From Cardinalis cardinalis (lineage: Eukaryota > Chordata > Aves > Passeriformes > Cardinalidae), in assembly GCA_014549065.1 (NCBI GenBank), contig JACDOX010000156.1, forward strand, positions 1,610,538 to 1,674,537: 64,000 nt of DNA, in the 5' to 3' direction. How positions within the stretch are numbered: position 1 is the first letter of the stretch; each line of letters begins with the position of its first letter. The notes beneath the pieces were generated by a model. The model saw nothing but the letters and a program-made list of their open reading frames with translations, was not told the origin of the DNA and made no database searches. The position numbers were made by a program, and so were the translations under genes. Of this stretch, positions 34,743-47,847 are shown one piece after another.

Positions 34743-37700
34743 TGTATGGAGCTCCTGGGCAGTTCCTGAGAGTCAGAGGTCAGCTACCTACACATCCTCT
34801 AATCCTGGAGGTTGAATCTGTTAGTGCCCAGCTTGCTATATAAAGAAGCGAACGTAATTGGATTTATGAATCATTTAAGTAGGACTGGGCTGACTGATTT
34901 GTGTGATTTTGCAGGCTGATGACAAATGGCAGTCTAAAGAGATTGCCTGGAAGGGAAGGGGGAAAGGCTATTTGACAACGTGGTATTTTTAGAAACTTCT
35001 ACAGTGTCTCTCATGACAGGATCATGAACACTTGCTTAAAAACAAGAGCAAAACTGGCATCTCTGTTCAGATAGTTCCCAAACTGGACTAGCAGCCTACA
35101 TTCCCAGTATCTCTTTCCGAAATCAGCTCCCAGCTCTTAAAGGAGGTTGCCTTTTCACCATGCTGTCTAGCAGCACTACCAAGTGTTGAACTTTAACATT
35201 TAAAGAAACAGAAAAATAATTTATTGTCATAAGGACATGTTAAAAGGCTTGATGGTGGAGAGGAGGCAGAGAGAACCTGAATCACAACATGGTTGCTGCT
35301 GGTAAGCTGCAGAACAGCCTTACTCTGTTGGCTGGAGTAACAGTGAGAGCAGCTGCTTGTTTTAAATTTGCATCCTCTAGTGTAGTGTTAAATGGGTGTT
35401 CTCTCTGTGGATGTTGGATATGGCAAAACTGCTTAATTCACAGTAGCATTAGATAATTTATGGAATATGTCCTAGGTTTTGCATGACTCAGGCTACAGCA
35501 AGTGATCTCTCTAAATTAGTGGTACACAGACCATACATTCAATCTGATTGTAGGCAAAAATGTCTCCCTTGATTACTTAAACTGAAAATCTCAATGGGAA
35601 ATGTGTTCACTGTAAGTTATCTGTATGTTTTTCATAAAGTTAATACCAATAATCTTTCCATTGAAGTTAATTTTAAAATTCCTTTACACCTACATAACAT
35701 TCCATAAAATCCCCTGCAGATGATGCTGTTTTATAGAGTTATTGCACATGCAGAAAAACTGATCCTAAATACTGCAGAGAGCAGAGCTGCAAATGTGTAG
35801 CCCAGTTCATATAATTTTTACATAGTGCTGATACCCGGCCTTTACTCTTCATGATGCAGTATCCTTTGCAGGACTGACTACAACTGGACCTGCACCTGCC
35901 ATTTCAAAGGGAGACCAGTCACTGAAATGTGCATGCAGTCATGCCTCCAAACACAGAGGCTGCTCTGGGACCTGCACAGACGCATCAGACCATGTGGCTG
36001 AGGGTCCTGCCCCTCTTCTGCTTGTGTTGCTGTCGCAAGTGAGTTTTGGCTAGTTTATAGGTATTCTGTATCCACACTGGGGGGTTTTGTGGTGTTTCAA
36101 AGATGAGACAGGAGAGGTTATACCTAATGGTAAACAATATGCTTGAGCTGCAGATGAGGGGTTTGGTTTACAAGGGAAGAGAGAGAATGGGGATGCTGTG
36201 CGACCATGGAACAGCTGTTAAGTAAATTGAATGCTTTGAGAATATGTTGCCCCTTTTCCTAACACAGGAGGCAGAAACTTGAGGTGCTGGAGGAGTTTGC
36301 ACAACTCTCATCACTGTTTACACTGGTATCCTTGCATTTGTTGCTTAGCTGGCAATGTCTTCCTCTCATAGGGCCTTCCTACATATTCATCTTAGGAGGA
36401 CATCTTGGTCAAAGAGCAGGCCTGAAACTTTGCTCTTAATGGTTGAATTGCAGGATAAGAAACCTGGCAATTGTTACTACACTGTTTCTTACATCAGTCC
36501 ATGCCATCACTATGAGCATCTGGGCATTTGGCCAAGCTCTAGAGTGAGCATGAGCACTAGAGGCCACTTAGTGCTCACATTTGCAGGCTGGTACGGGATG
36601 ATTTATATGCCCATTGTGGCAGAGTAGCTGTTTAGTTTGAGGGAAAAAAAAAGAAAACACGAAAGGGTAGGTATACTTTGCTCTTAAAAGTGAGAAATTT
36701 TTGGACAAGCATGGGAAATATTTAGAGAGCCCACATGGATTATTTTCTGTCTGTTATTGCAGGACGCTAAATAAGAGACAAACTGACAGGCCCTTCCCGG
36801 ATGGTATTTTGTGTTAAGGGATCTAGCCTATCTGGCTTGCATAACTGTAGTCAGTTCCTGCATCTGTGTTTCACTTACCTCAGGCTAGCTTAGAGTGTTA
36901 ACCCTCCTTGCTGCCCTACAGCTCAGGGAAGTAGAGACTCTCTTAGTGATAACACCTTGTGGCTTTGATGAAGTCACAGAACATGCCAAAAGGAGGCATT
37001 AGGTCAAGCCACAGCTTTTGTCTGGAACCACAAAAAATCCTTCTTGGTCTCGGACGGGATAGGCAGACCTTTAGATTGCTCTGACTGGCACTGCCTGCTC
37101 TCGCCAAGAAGCTGTGTCTAGTGGTAATCAAGAGTGGTAGCTCTTTATCTTTTGCCAGAACCTACGTGGAAGGAAGCAGCTTCGGGAGGCTGGTGCTCTA
37201 CTTTATGCTGCCACAAACTTTGCATATGTGTTAAGAGATGGCAGTCAAGAGATCTGGTGGCTTCTTTTCCTGTCCCACCTCATGTCTGACAAGTGCTTTT
37301 CAAAAAGTATATTGCCATCCAGCTTAAAACAAATCTTGTTCTTGCATCCACAACTATGTAGTTGTCTGCAGAAAAATCATGTTTTCATTGTGTCATTGTT
37401 GTTTCAACACATACTAGACAGTGGATTTCTCTGCTAATGCTATGACATAGCATCCTATGCTGATGTTGCCAAACAGTGCTCTTTGGAAAATTGCCTCCAG
37501 TTTGCAGAGGTGTGCACCAGTGTGGAGAGTGACAGCTGTTTTGCCTTGCCATGCTGTATCTCATGGACGAATTCTTGATGCCAGAAGCTATCACAGTGTC
37601 CTATGTGTGTGAAGAACCTGGCCCCCTTGATTTTTCCAAGTGGTCCTGACCTTGGCCATATACTGGACTGCTAGTGCTGCAAAAAAGTTGTATGGTATCA

Positions 37701-38379
37701 CTCACTTGTACAACTGAGAGCAGGAACAACATCAAACAGGAGCAAAGTTCATGCTTTGGCATTTTTTTTGCTTATTCTCTTTAGATTTGAGGGTAGGCAA
37801 TACAAAGTAATGGGCTGTTTGCTTTTTAACATTGGCTTAAGAAAGTTTTTCCCTTACAGTTGGTTCTCATTCTTAGTTTCTTCCTTCCAAGAGTTGATTC
37901 AAGTATTGCCTCATCCACCCAAAATAGCATAGACAGCAGCACTTGGGAAAGAAGTCTTTTTTTCTGAATATAATGTGGTTGAATTTCTGCCGATCTTCTC
38001 CTCCTTAGTGTTTTTAGCAACCACTTGTTTCTGCAAGCTCTTGAGAATAGTTAACTCAATAACATGCTTTTCTTTTACAATATGTAATTACAGCTCCCAA
38101 AGCAAGCAATTTGGCTTCTGAATTAATAGCAGTGGTGTGGACTTTCAGGACTGGTGTGGAAGGCTGTTAGGTGGTGGGAAGGAACTCTGACCAAGGCTGT
38201 GGACGTGAGGAGTGTTGGTTGTGTGGAGGCTTTCACATCCACGTCCTCCTAAAAACACACTGACAGAAAAGGTGGACATGACTGGGGAATGTCTGTTTGA
38301 CAGAACCAGACTGTGGATACTGTCCAAAAGCCTCATGTCAGGAATGCTACCCGGGCTTGGGCCACCAGCCCCATCGCTC
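34743..38379. other. Presumed TJP2 intron
   Basis: No supported feature. Several short open frames on both strands have no recognisable similarity or splice context. Confidence 0.5.
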
Positions 38380-38537
38380 GCGTTTATCCTGTGACGGGCG
38401 TCAGCTGCTGGCCGCTGCCAAGGGCAGGAACACAAGAAATATTTTTGTAAATGGGGAATAACAATTCTTTTCTTCCCAGGGAGAATGGAAGTGTTTCTTT
38501 GCCTCCCCGGGGCGTTTACAGGCACGATTGGCTGGCG

Positions 38538-38628
38538 GCGGGGGCGGCCGGGCCCCGGCAGGACAAAGTCTCTCTGTGGAGGGCTGCTCAGAGCCGGCTT
38601 TGTCCTGCCGGGCTCCGGCCGCCCCCGC
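38538..38628. repeat. 31-bp inverted repeat with 29-base loop
   Basis: The left arm at 38538-38568 ends CCCGGCAGGACAAAG. The right arm at 38598-38628 begins CTTTGTCCTGCCGGG. The arms pair over 31 positions with two mismatches, and the 29-base spacer is 38569-38597. The RNA or single-stranded DNA form would be a very stable hairpin. It lies in the CpG island upstream of the candidate exon at 39032, so it could fall in a 5' UTR if transcription starts upstream. A fold-back assembly artefact is another explanation. Confidence 0.85.
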
Positions 38629-39031
38629 GGGGCTCGGCCGCAGCCCCTCGCCAGCGGCCCGGCCGGTTCCCTCGCGGGGCGGAGGCGGGAGAAGCATTCC
38701 CGAGGCTGCCGGGACTGCTGACCGCCAGCCCCTGGAGCCGCGGGCGCCGGGCCCGGCGATGTTACTATGGGAGCGACGCAGGGCTCCGCCGGGAGCGGCC
38801 CGCGGGAGCCCGCGGCCGGGGCGGAGCAGGTCGGTACCATCCCCGTCACCCGCCGCGCTCCTCCTCCTCCTGCCGGGCTCAGCCACCGCCCCCCCACCCA
38901 GCCGCGGGCCTCGAGGGGACGGGGCGGGAGGGGAGAGGCGGCGGGCGGGCGCACAGGTGCATTTGTGACCCGCGGGACCCACTTGCGGCCGCGCCGGGAC
39001 CACCCGCCCTGCGGGCGGAGAAGCCGCGCGC

Positions 39032-39124
39032 ATGGAAGGGAGGACCCGCTCCGGGCGGCCTGCGGGTCTGCTCCGCGCTTCCCGCCGGCACGGGCCGGCG
39101 GAGACAATGCTGGAGCCGAGGGCG
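39032..39124 (+). CDS. TJP2: Candidate CpG-island first coding exon of TJP2 (A-type N-terminus)
   Basis: An ATG at 39032 opens 31 codons (MEGRTRSGRPAGLLRAS, then RRHGPAETMLEPRA) ending exactly at a donor GCG|GTGAGA, phase 0. Joined to the acceptor at 59932 this gives LEPRA-APG-MEELIWEQ, in frame. An in-frame second ATG at 39107 has an A at -3 and could be the real start, giving only MLEPRA. Basic, Gly/Pro/Arg-rich residues followed by APG resemble in style the 20-residue leader encoded upstream of APG in human ZO-2 isoform A, but I cannot align them residue by residue. The evidence is the CpG-island setting, a consensus donor and the correct phase. The 5' UTR extent is unknown. Confidence 0.42.
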
Positions 39125-42100
39125 GTGAGAATACCGTAGTTTTTCCAGTCACATGGGAGCGGGGAGGCAGCCTGTGCTCCGAAGCCATGGCAAGTTCCTG
39201 TGGTGCCCGAAGGCTATACGAAGTTTTGTGTTTTAAAAATTGGTTGGGCTCAGGGTGCAGGTCACTGTTTTAACCAAAAATAACCCCAGTGGAGAAACAA
39301 ACACAGAAGTTTGGTGAAGAAAAGCCGCTTCCCCCTCTCATTGGTTCTGGCTTTTTAAAGTTGTCAGATTATTGCTGAACTGCAGTATTCAGTGTGGCTA
39401 TGGAGTAGTAGGCAGCATCTGTCAGGAGGGGAGGGGTGGTGTGGTGTGCGTGCCGGCATATAGAAAACTGAACTTGTCTATAGTCACTTCTCCCACCCCC
39501 ACTAAAATGTGGATGAAAGCCATAAACACTTATTTACGCCTTATACTTTGTTTTGTAGAATAATCAGTATCCTTGAAGTGCTGATTATTTTATGAGATTA
39601 TTTCCATACTCTGTGTATTTGGGTTGTTTATTGTTTGAATGGTTTGGTTTTTCTTTGTTGTTGATTTTGTTTGGTTAGGGTTTTTTTTTGCCGCAGAGGT
39701 TGTGCAGTTAATCTGGGTAATTTAATCCACTCTTCTTGTTCTGTTATCTTCAACCTCACCTGTATTTGAGTGTTTCATCTCTTCTTAATCCCTCTTGTAA
39801 GCCCTTTGACACAGATCCCAATGTATTTGACACTGTTGCTCTAGTACATTTGGTAAGTAGGTGTAATCATTTTCTGTTGGCTGGGGTGAGAGAAATAGAA
39901 ACAGCCATAATAATGTGCTGGTGCCTTGCAGGGGTCTCTTGGGGATGAGGTTTACATGTGGTGTCCTGAGATGATGGAAAGTCTGACTCGTGCACGTTTG
40001 AGCTACAGGAGTTACAAAGCCTGCATTTACAGATGTATACTTCACATGGCTATAGCTTAAATACTTCACTTAAACAAAGTTGTAGTCATGGAATGATTCC
40101 TGAAGTAAAATGCTTTGCACTGTATTCAAACAAATGTAGTGCCAGACTGTGTTGTCTGTCTCCTCCGTTTGTCCCAAATAGCAATATTTTTTTGGCCTGC
40201 TTTTATCAATATTGGTGGAATCCTTTCAAGGTTAATGGCAATGCTTCTGTTCTGATAAAAAATGTGGGTTTTCAGGTCTCAACTGAGTATATGGCATTTC
40301 TTCAAACTGCCTTAGGGCCTGCCTTTCATGTAAAGAAGTTAGAATTAATTGGTTTGGTTTAAGCGTCTTTTTGGTTCACAGCTATGAGTCCATGCAGTGT
40401 GGAAGTTAGTTGTGTTGGTTATGAATTCAGTACCAGCTTCTCCGTCAGCAAAAGGGGAGCTTTGGCTGATCTTTCCCTCAGTCTACTACTGTGTGAGACT
40501 GCGAGACAGCTCATGTTTCTTATGTGGACCTAACTTAAGTAGGGAGACATGGTCAGTGTAGCTGACACGATGGTTATGTTCCTTACAATGCAGTTGCTAA
40601 TAAGGCCATAATTCCATTTCTTTTATAAAGACACCAGTTTGCTCACTATTTTGTAGAAAAAGAGAGAAGAACCTGGAGAGATACTACAGCTAGGAGTTCT
40701 CGATTCCTTTTTATTTTTCCTAATGAAGCTGTGCAAACAATATAAAATTTATAACTAGGAATTCTGGCTGTAATTCATGGCTGTCAAAATTGCAAATGAA
40801 CTTAGAATCCCTTCATCTTTTAAAGACATTTGGAATGTGTTTCTTACCACGAAAATTAAGAACTCTCCAAGAATTTTGTGTCATCTGTGCTGATAGGAGA
40901 GACATATACTGCAAGTGCCAGCCTTCAGGCAGATTTATGCTCCTGAATGCATCCTAACCGGGGTGTACAGTGGAAAACAATATGTAAATGCAGTTACTCT
41001 CAATGCTTTGTGAGAATAAAGCATCATCTAATCTACTAAATAGTAGGAGACATGCCTTCATGAACTCTTCAGGCATCTCTATCCCAGACCTTCAAAATGC
41101 AGTAAAGAAGAAAATGCTCCCTCAAGGCCTGCAGTTCTAGCAGTTAACTAAACAGACAGATAATCAGCAGCAGCCTTCCAGGTATTTGTGTCTTGTGTTG
41201 TGCCCAATTAAGTAATCAGTGAGCAGTATCTTTTTTGTGTATTCTGCCACCAGAGTCTAGATCTGAAAAACAATACTGCGTGAATGTTTCATGACTGAGT
41301 TTTGGATGGTTCTTGTTAAAAAAACACAGTATTAAAAAAAACAAACTTGGAAAGAAACCAGTTCTGATCTACAGCATCTGAATACAGCTACAAGAAATAA
41401 TGCACCTATTCATTATTCGTTGATTTATGACTTAATAATATGTATATACTTAACATACTTAGCCTGCCCTACCTTTTGCTTACACATGTGTGCCTATTCT
41501 GTGATAAGAGAGCATTCTGAATGCTCACCCCTTATGACTTTTAGTCAGGATGAGCTTTTCAGAGATAATGCTAGGATGTCTAGCTAGACTGTCATTCTAG
41601 GCCCCATAAACAAAGCTCTGAGAAGCAAATTGTTGGCCTTTGACTGAACTGAGCAGCTTGCTGCCCGGGTCAGCACTTGGCACTGATTGCTCTTCTTTCT
41701 GTGTTCCAGCACTTGCAAAAATCTAGTGGATAATGTGAGTTTCTTTTAATGGCTGTGGCTGAGGATTCTTCTGTCCAACCAGTATTTCAGAAGCTTTTTG
41801 AAGAGTTGCAGAACAGAACGAAAAATAACTTACATTTTTTTATTTCTTTCTTTTCCGTAGAAATTCTTATTCCAAGAATAAAAAGTGGTCAGTGGTTTTG
41901 GTTATTCTGTTCACGGAGTTGATGCATTATTAAAGCAATTGAAGTGACAGTAGCATAGCTAATTGGTAGCATGTGTGTGCATGCTCTTTAGATGATGCTT
42001 AAGAACTCACTTATGCTGTGTGGAGCTGTACTTGCCTTGTTTTGTCTGTGGGCTAAGTAACGATTATAGTTTGGCTGTGAATTTTTTATTTTCTAACACT

Positions 42101-45100
42101 TAGTTTCCTAAAAGTCTTTCAGTGGGGATATTGTTTCTGACTCCGTACTTTGGCAGGATCTCCCTTTCAGTTGCTGGCAGTTGACAAATACTTGTATGTG
42201 CTTTACCTCAGTATGTGTTACATTAGGGCAAAAAATCCCAATGTCAGACTTCTGAAGACATAGCGTTGATTGCAGATGGATGCCTGCTGACATTTCCAAC
42301 AGCTGCTGTGCACTCGGCTCCTGGCTCTTTGTGTGTGGTGCCCAGTGCGCCTGAAGGTTTTAAGGATAGGTTAAGATGGTGGAAAAAGGTGAGGAGTCTT
42401 GTACCTCAGAGATACTTTTCAAGCTGTTGGTAGAATGTGAGACTCCCTGTACCAGACTGCTCTTGCTATGTCCCTCTTTGCTGTCCCTTTAGTGTATGTG
42501 AAATACTTATAATCTAGTTCTAACATATGTGGATGTCTTAAGTATGTTTCCATTTTCTGAATGGCTTTTTGTTTGATAGGTTGTTATGATGTCTGTTTAA
42601 TGTTTGCTATGGTGGTGAACTACAGAATTTAATTAGTTAAATTTTTTTCATTAACTTCTCTCGCCTGTTTTATAATTTGACCTATTTTTCAGCTCCTTTT
42701 CCAAGCTTTCTTTTCCTGCTTTATATTGTAGAAGCCAGAAGTTAAGTTCCTAATGTCTTCTGCAGCAATATAAGTGGACTAAAACTCTTGGATCACACTA
42801 ATTTGATTAGATTTTTTAAAGCATTTTAATCTATAGGCAGGTACATAATTTCAGGTTTTTTTCAGATGGAAGGTTATTAATGGTTTGCTTCTGCTTTGTG
42901 TGTCAGAAGGTTCTTGAATTGTATAATGCTCTTTCATGTGGCTCAGACCACAAGAAGAAAACTTTCTATTCCAAATCTCAGTTGAGAATGAACTAGTTGC
43001 TACCAAAATGAGATTTGCTCAGGGTGGTAATTTAATGGAAGCATTTCTAAACCTTAATGATTCTGACCTGTTTACTTTCCCTTCAGCCACATAAGCAAAA
43101 GGATTCTCTTGTTTTCTTTCTTAGTTCTCTTCAAAGCCTCACGTGGTTTATGAAAGTTGTAAAAGGAGGAATAAATTTTTTTTCTTGTTACTTGCTGAGC
43201 TTGTTCTGGTTAGTTTATTCTTTGTGTACTCAGTTTGCAGTTCAGTGGAAGTGCCCTATTTCATAGGGATGTGTCAGTTTGGTTTCATTTAATGGCTGGA
43301 GTAGTGCCTGAAGTTACTTACATTGATGGTACATGCATGTGAAGTGTTTCAGTAGAAATGTTGCATCAAGGGCTCTAGTTTTAAATTGTTTTGCTGGCAT
43401 CCTTTCAAGTGAAGAAAGAAGGGCTGCAGATAAACTCGGATTAGTGCTATAGGAATGAATCAGAAATGTGAAAGTTACTATTTTGATATGAAATAAAAGG
43501 GGCAGCTGACTTCATCCCTCTGTCCCTTGTGTTGGTTTACTTCTTGTTTTTTGACTGCTGTAGCTTCATAATTACGTTAGAAAAGTCATGCATAACTGCA
43601 TGGTAGGTATACTTGGAGTTCACATCCAGCCTTGCAAGAAGATTGAGGGAAAGGAATGAAAACCACTTGAATTTTACCACTCTGTTGAATTTTACCAACC
43701 CTTCTGTTGTTTTCTTGCCTCCGAGTGTTGTCAGGTAGGGGTGAATTTTAGTGTAATACTATTTTATGTTGGATGATAGGTTGCTGGTGACACTGCCCCA
43801 CAAGAATTCAGAGCTCTGGCTATATGATTAATTTTGTTGTTTGAAAAAATAATTATAGTCCTTTGGAGGATCTGAGGAGGAACCTTTGCTGTGAGTACAG
43901 GGATTCTGAAAGTGTTTTACTTAGGCAATTGCAGCTGGCTTAATCCATTGTCTCTTGGGAGAGGCTTGGTCTTGGGAGGGGCTGGGTGATTATTTATTTA
44001 CTCTTTTTCCAAATACACTGTGAGGAGTATCAATACAAGACTTACAGACCTAAACCCTTCAAATATGCGATCCCTAGATGTGCACTTGAATCCGTGCATC
44101 CCACTGACTGGATGACAGAAAAATTGCCTAACTCCTTTTGGCAACAGATTCTGTTTTCATTTTAGTTACATGCAAGCCATGTTAAAGTTTAGGAGTGAAC
44201 TTCAGCAATGCTCTCTGGCATGGCTGACTGGACTGTTGAGACATCTTGAGAAGGAGAGGTGAGTTGCTTAAGAGCTTGAAGGCAAGAGGTGATGGTAGAA
44301 GGAAAAGAATGTGGAGAGGTATGATTAGTGTGACTGGAAAGCAGTGAAAAGTTGGCTAATAAATTGAGCTGTTTGTTGTGGCATGTATTTGAATGATGCT
44401 GAATGTATGACTTCAAGTTCAAAACAACTTGATTATTTTATAGAGTTTTTGTATCTTTTGGTCAATGTGACCTTCAGTTTGATGTTTGTGTTCTGTGTGG
44501 CTTGTGATACGGTGTTGGTAGTTGTATGAAATGCATTGTATAGTGTGAATTTTATGAGGTTTTAGGGTGAGATATGATTAAATGTACTTTTTAATTTTTA
44601 TCCATTACACAGAGCTATATTCAGGTTTACTTCCTTCAGACAAGAAAATAAAGCTAATGTAACAGTGTGTAGTAAGATTACATACTTAGATACATACACG
44701 TAGGAATGCTTGACTAAGAGTAAAAATGCTTTCAAGAATACGGCATATCGTTGTTCTATTAATAGAGTGAGAACAAAGGCTACTAGAAACCTTAACAGGG
44801 ATAGAAAATCTGGTTCGGGATGCAGCTTGGAAACTAACAATTGTTCTATTGTTTGAATTGTCTTGCATTATGACTGGATGATTAAATATAAATGCAGGCC
44901 TGATTGGATTGTATCCCAGTAATGAATTGGCCTTTTAAAAACCAGTTGCAGGAAGCAGTAGACAGGTACCCAGCTTGTTTTCCTCAAGAGTTGCAGGTGT
45001 TGAATGACCAATGGAATAACAATTTTTTGATGCTAGAGTTGGTCACTTCTACTGCTTGGTTTGCTACTTGAATATGGATGCAGGAAGATGAAGCTTTCAA

Positions 45101-45189
45101 GAACTGTAGCAGTACAGAGTGTACTGCTGAAGTTGAATGAAATGATAATTAGAACTTTGGACCATGGTGCTTCAGTACATATGGTGCTT
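39125..45189. other. Presumed TJP2 intron
   Basis: Mostly AT-rich DNA with no supported exon. A G/T-rich low-complexity stretch lies at about 39615-39690 (GGTTTGGTTTTTCTTTGTTG and similar). A small local duplication of GAATTTTACCA occurs near 43668-43697. No RNA gene or clear interspersed repeat was recognised. Confidence 0.5.
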
Positions 45190-45487
45190 CAGTGGTTTGG
45201 TGGTTTTTTGGGGGTTTTTGTGTTTGGATCTTGATTGGTTTTTTTTTTTCGTTGTTGTTGGTTTAGCTTGGGTTTTTGTTTTTTTTTTTTGTTTGTTTGT
45301 TTTTAGGGAGGCAGAGAGNNNNNNNNNNNNNNNNNNNNNNNNNNNNNNNNNNNNNNNNNNNNNNNNNNTTTTTGTTTTTTTCCTGGGGTTTTTTGTTGTT
45401 TGTGGGGTTTTTTGTTGTGGTCTTTTGGGGTGGTTTTTTGTTGGTTTGTTTGTTTTGTGGGGGGGGTGTCCCATTTTTTTCTTTTTA
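45190..45487 (+). repeat. G/T-rich low-complexity tract with internal 50-N gap
   Basis: Nearly 300 bases of G/T-rich DNA on the + strand (for example GGTGGTTTTTTGGGGG and TTTTGTGGGGGGGGTG), interrupted by Ns at 45319-45368. The open frames spanning it are poly-Phe/Gly/Val artefacts. The real length across the gap is unknown. Confidence 0.9.
45319..45368. other. Assembly gap (50 N)
   Basis: Fifty Ns inside the G/T-rich tract. The round number suggests a placeholder size. The left flank ends GGGAGGCAGAGAG and the right flank resumes with a T run. Confidence 0.98.
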
Positions 45488-47779
45488 AGTTTTAAGATGC
45501 CGCAAGAGTAAAAGCTATGTTTTAGTTGCAGAAAATAAATAATTAATGAAATAAGGCATGCCAGGAATGGTAGCTGCACTTTATCTCACAGTTAACTTAA
45601 TTTTTTTCTCAATGAAATCTAACTTAATGTAATTGATTACATACACCTACTGAGTCTGATTTACCTCACCACCAAATCCTGATACTGCAAGTACACCAGA
45701 ACCAAACTTTTGAATTTTATTTTATTATGCCAAGAAAAGTTCAAGTCTCCTTGAACTCAGCTTATGCACAATTTGCTGTAGCACTTAAATTCTCAGACTT
45801 CATTTGTGTGGGTATCCCATGGAGCAGAAGGTACAGAAACATGGTGACTATAAAGAAATGTGTTATGTTTACAATTTAAGTGAATGGGGCTGACTAAGTC
45901 AGAAGTAGCTTTTAAAGCCAGTGTTGATCAGGTGAGTTGAAAGTTCTACATCCCTTTAGTAGTTACCTTCCTGAAGCATATACAAAAAATCTTCCTAGCA
46001 CCATAGTCTGTGTGACAGGATGAAAGTCTAGGAAAAACATTCAGAAAATGAAACTGCAAATAAACTCCACTTTCCAGTGTGTATATGCATATCCAACATT
46101 CAAGTATAATTGGTCAGCCTTTTACCTTAATTAATTTTGATCTGCAGATGAAATCACTTGGCTTCCAAGTTTTTATCTTCTTAAGCCTTGTTGAGTTTTT
46201 AAAAAACAGGTGGTGGAGAAATGTACTTTACTGCAAGAATGGGCACATGGCTGTGCCTCAGGAGGTGAGGTTTGTTTTCTTTCGACACCTGTGGGAAAGT
46301 AAATTGTCGTTTCCAAGGCTCCTCCACTGGACTGGTGCTGTAGGTTCTAGAACACTTGGGAAAACCGGCTTCTGGCTATCCTCTGTGAAGCAATATGTGA
46401 AAAGGAAGACATCTTTGATGAAAAAAAAAGTTAGTTGCTAGAATGCTACTTCTCAATGAGCAGAAACTGTTTTCAAAAATTAAAATAATTTAATTTGGCG
46501 GGGGGGGATGGACGGACGGACAACACGGACATGATGACAGGGGAATAGGATCTGTTTTGTTTTTCCCCAAATGGCAGTTTTCTATTTTAATTGAAGCTGT
46601 TCCCTCACAAATTTTGAAGAACAGATTGCTTCCTGCTGGGGGAGCACTGGAACAATTTTACCACAGCAATGAGAGAACTGTTCTTGAACAAAAGATAGAG
46701 AACTTGCTCCTGGAATAGCTCTAAGCTGAAGTTTTTGAGATTTAGGTAATTAGTAGATAAGACCTGAGTATCTAGCAGCTGTGTTTTGAATACAGTCAGT
46801 TTCTTTTTTCCCCTCTTCGTCTTGAACAAGCTTTTAATTAATTTGTAATGGAATATTTTACAGGGTTTTGATGATGCCTATGTATGCACCTAAGTCCAGT
46901 AGCAGCTGTAATAACAAGCACAAACCACTCCACTCGTGTCTACCACTTATCCCAGAAAAGTTTTGCATGTGTAATTTTAATTGACATAACATGTGGGGGT
47001 TGTAAAATTGGTGCTAAGTTTTAATGTTTGGAACTTGCTACACTCTGCTGCATAAATACTGCTTTTTGCCCCCATCCCTGCTTCTGATCATGGTGAATGA
47101 TGACCTGCTCTGGGTAGCACCAAACCAATTCACGTGACTGCTTTTGTAGTAATGCCTTTCCACAATAATTAGAGAGGGAATGAACATGTGAATCTTTTGC
47201 TAAAAGGATTAGTTACTTCAATAAGTGTCACTGTTGTAAAAAGACACCACACAATCCCTAGTAATTTCTGCATAATCAGTTGAAATTATTAAGTTCAACT
47301 CTTGTTGCTCTTACTGTCAGAGATCACAAGTACTGTGAAATACTAGTGAATTAATTCTAGAAAATCCCTCTGTATATGTTGTTTACTTTTCTAGTGTAAT
47401 GAGAAATTACTCTTTTATGTCAACAAAATCAGGACTTTTAAGGACCTCGTGGTACTTTCTGAAAGTGTAAACTGTTTAAATTCAGGTAAAAAGCAGTTGG
47501 GAAGAAAAAGTTTCGCTCCGAAAATGTAACTATAGCTCTGCTTTTTATTGTTAAGTGCTAAAATGTGGGATTGCTGATTTTCAGGTACCTGTTTTCATGG
47601 CATCTTGGTGTCTCTCTCCACATTAGTGCATGGTTTATCTTTGGAGTACCAGATATTCTCGTTTTCCAGAACATGAAACTGCATTGGGAATATGTTTGTT
47701 TCCTTTTTATAAACAGTTCAATTATTTCCTGAAATAAATGTGGTAAGAAATGGCACTTAATAAAGCTGGGATCAATAAA
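45488..47779. other. Presumed TJP2 intron
   Basis: No supported exon. A short GGAC-type run (GATGGACGGACGGAC) follows a G-run near 46500. Three AATAAA hexamers lie at 47733-47738, 47759-47764 and 47774-47779, immediately before the poly(A) tract. Confidence 0.5.
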
Positions 47780-47801
47780 AAACCAAACAAAAAAAAAAAA
47801 A

Positions 47802-47847
<46 letters not shown>

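Larger units (their letters stand above)
38380..39130 (+). promoter_or_regulatory. TJP2: CpG island, candidate TJP2 promoter
   Basis: About 750 bases of CpG-dense DNA within AT-rich flanks. It contains Sp1-like GGGGCGG boxes and an inverted CCAAT box (GATTGGCTGG at 38526-38535). It carries a candidate first coding exon ending at a consensus donor (39124/39125) and a long inverted repeat at 38538-38628. Human ZO-2 is described as using more than one promoter, one giving an A isoform with 23 extra N-terminal residues. This island is the best positional candidate for that type of start. The 225-347-codon open frames crossing it on both strands are GC-driven and are not called as genes. Confidence 0.6.

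Noticed and set aside
38145..39273. Open frames of 146-347 codons in the CpG island at 38.4-39.1 kb, including one starting MGNNNSF that resembles an N-myristoylation signal
   Set aside because: They overlap on opposite strands and cross the inverted repeat. The MGNNNSF frame reaches the 39124 donor in the wrong phase.
45164..45579. Open frames across the G/T-rich tract
   Set aside because: Poly-Phe/Gly/Val or poly-Lys/Thr translations of low-complexity DNA that read through 50 Ns.
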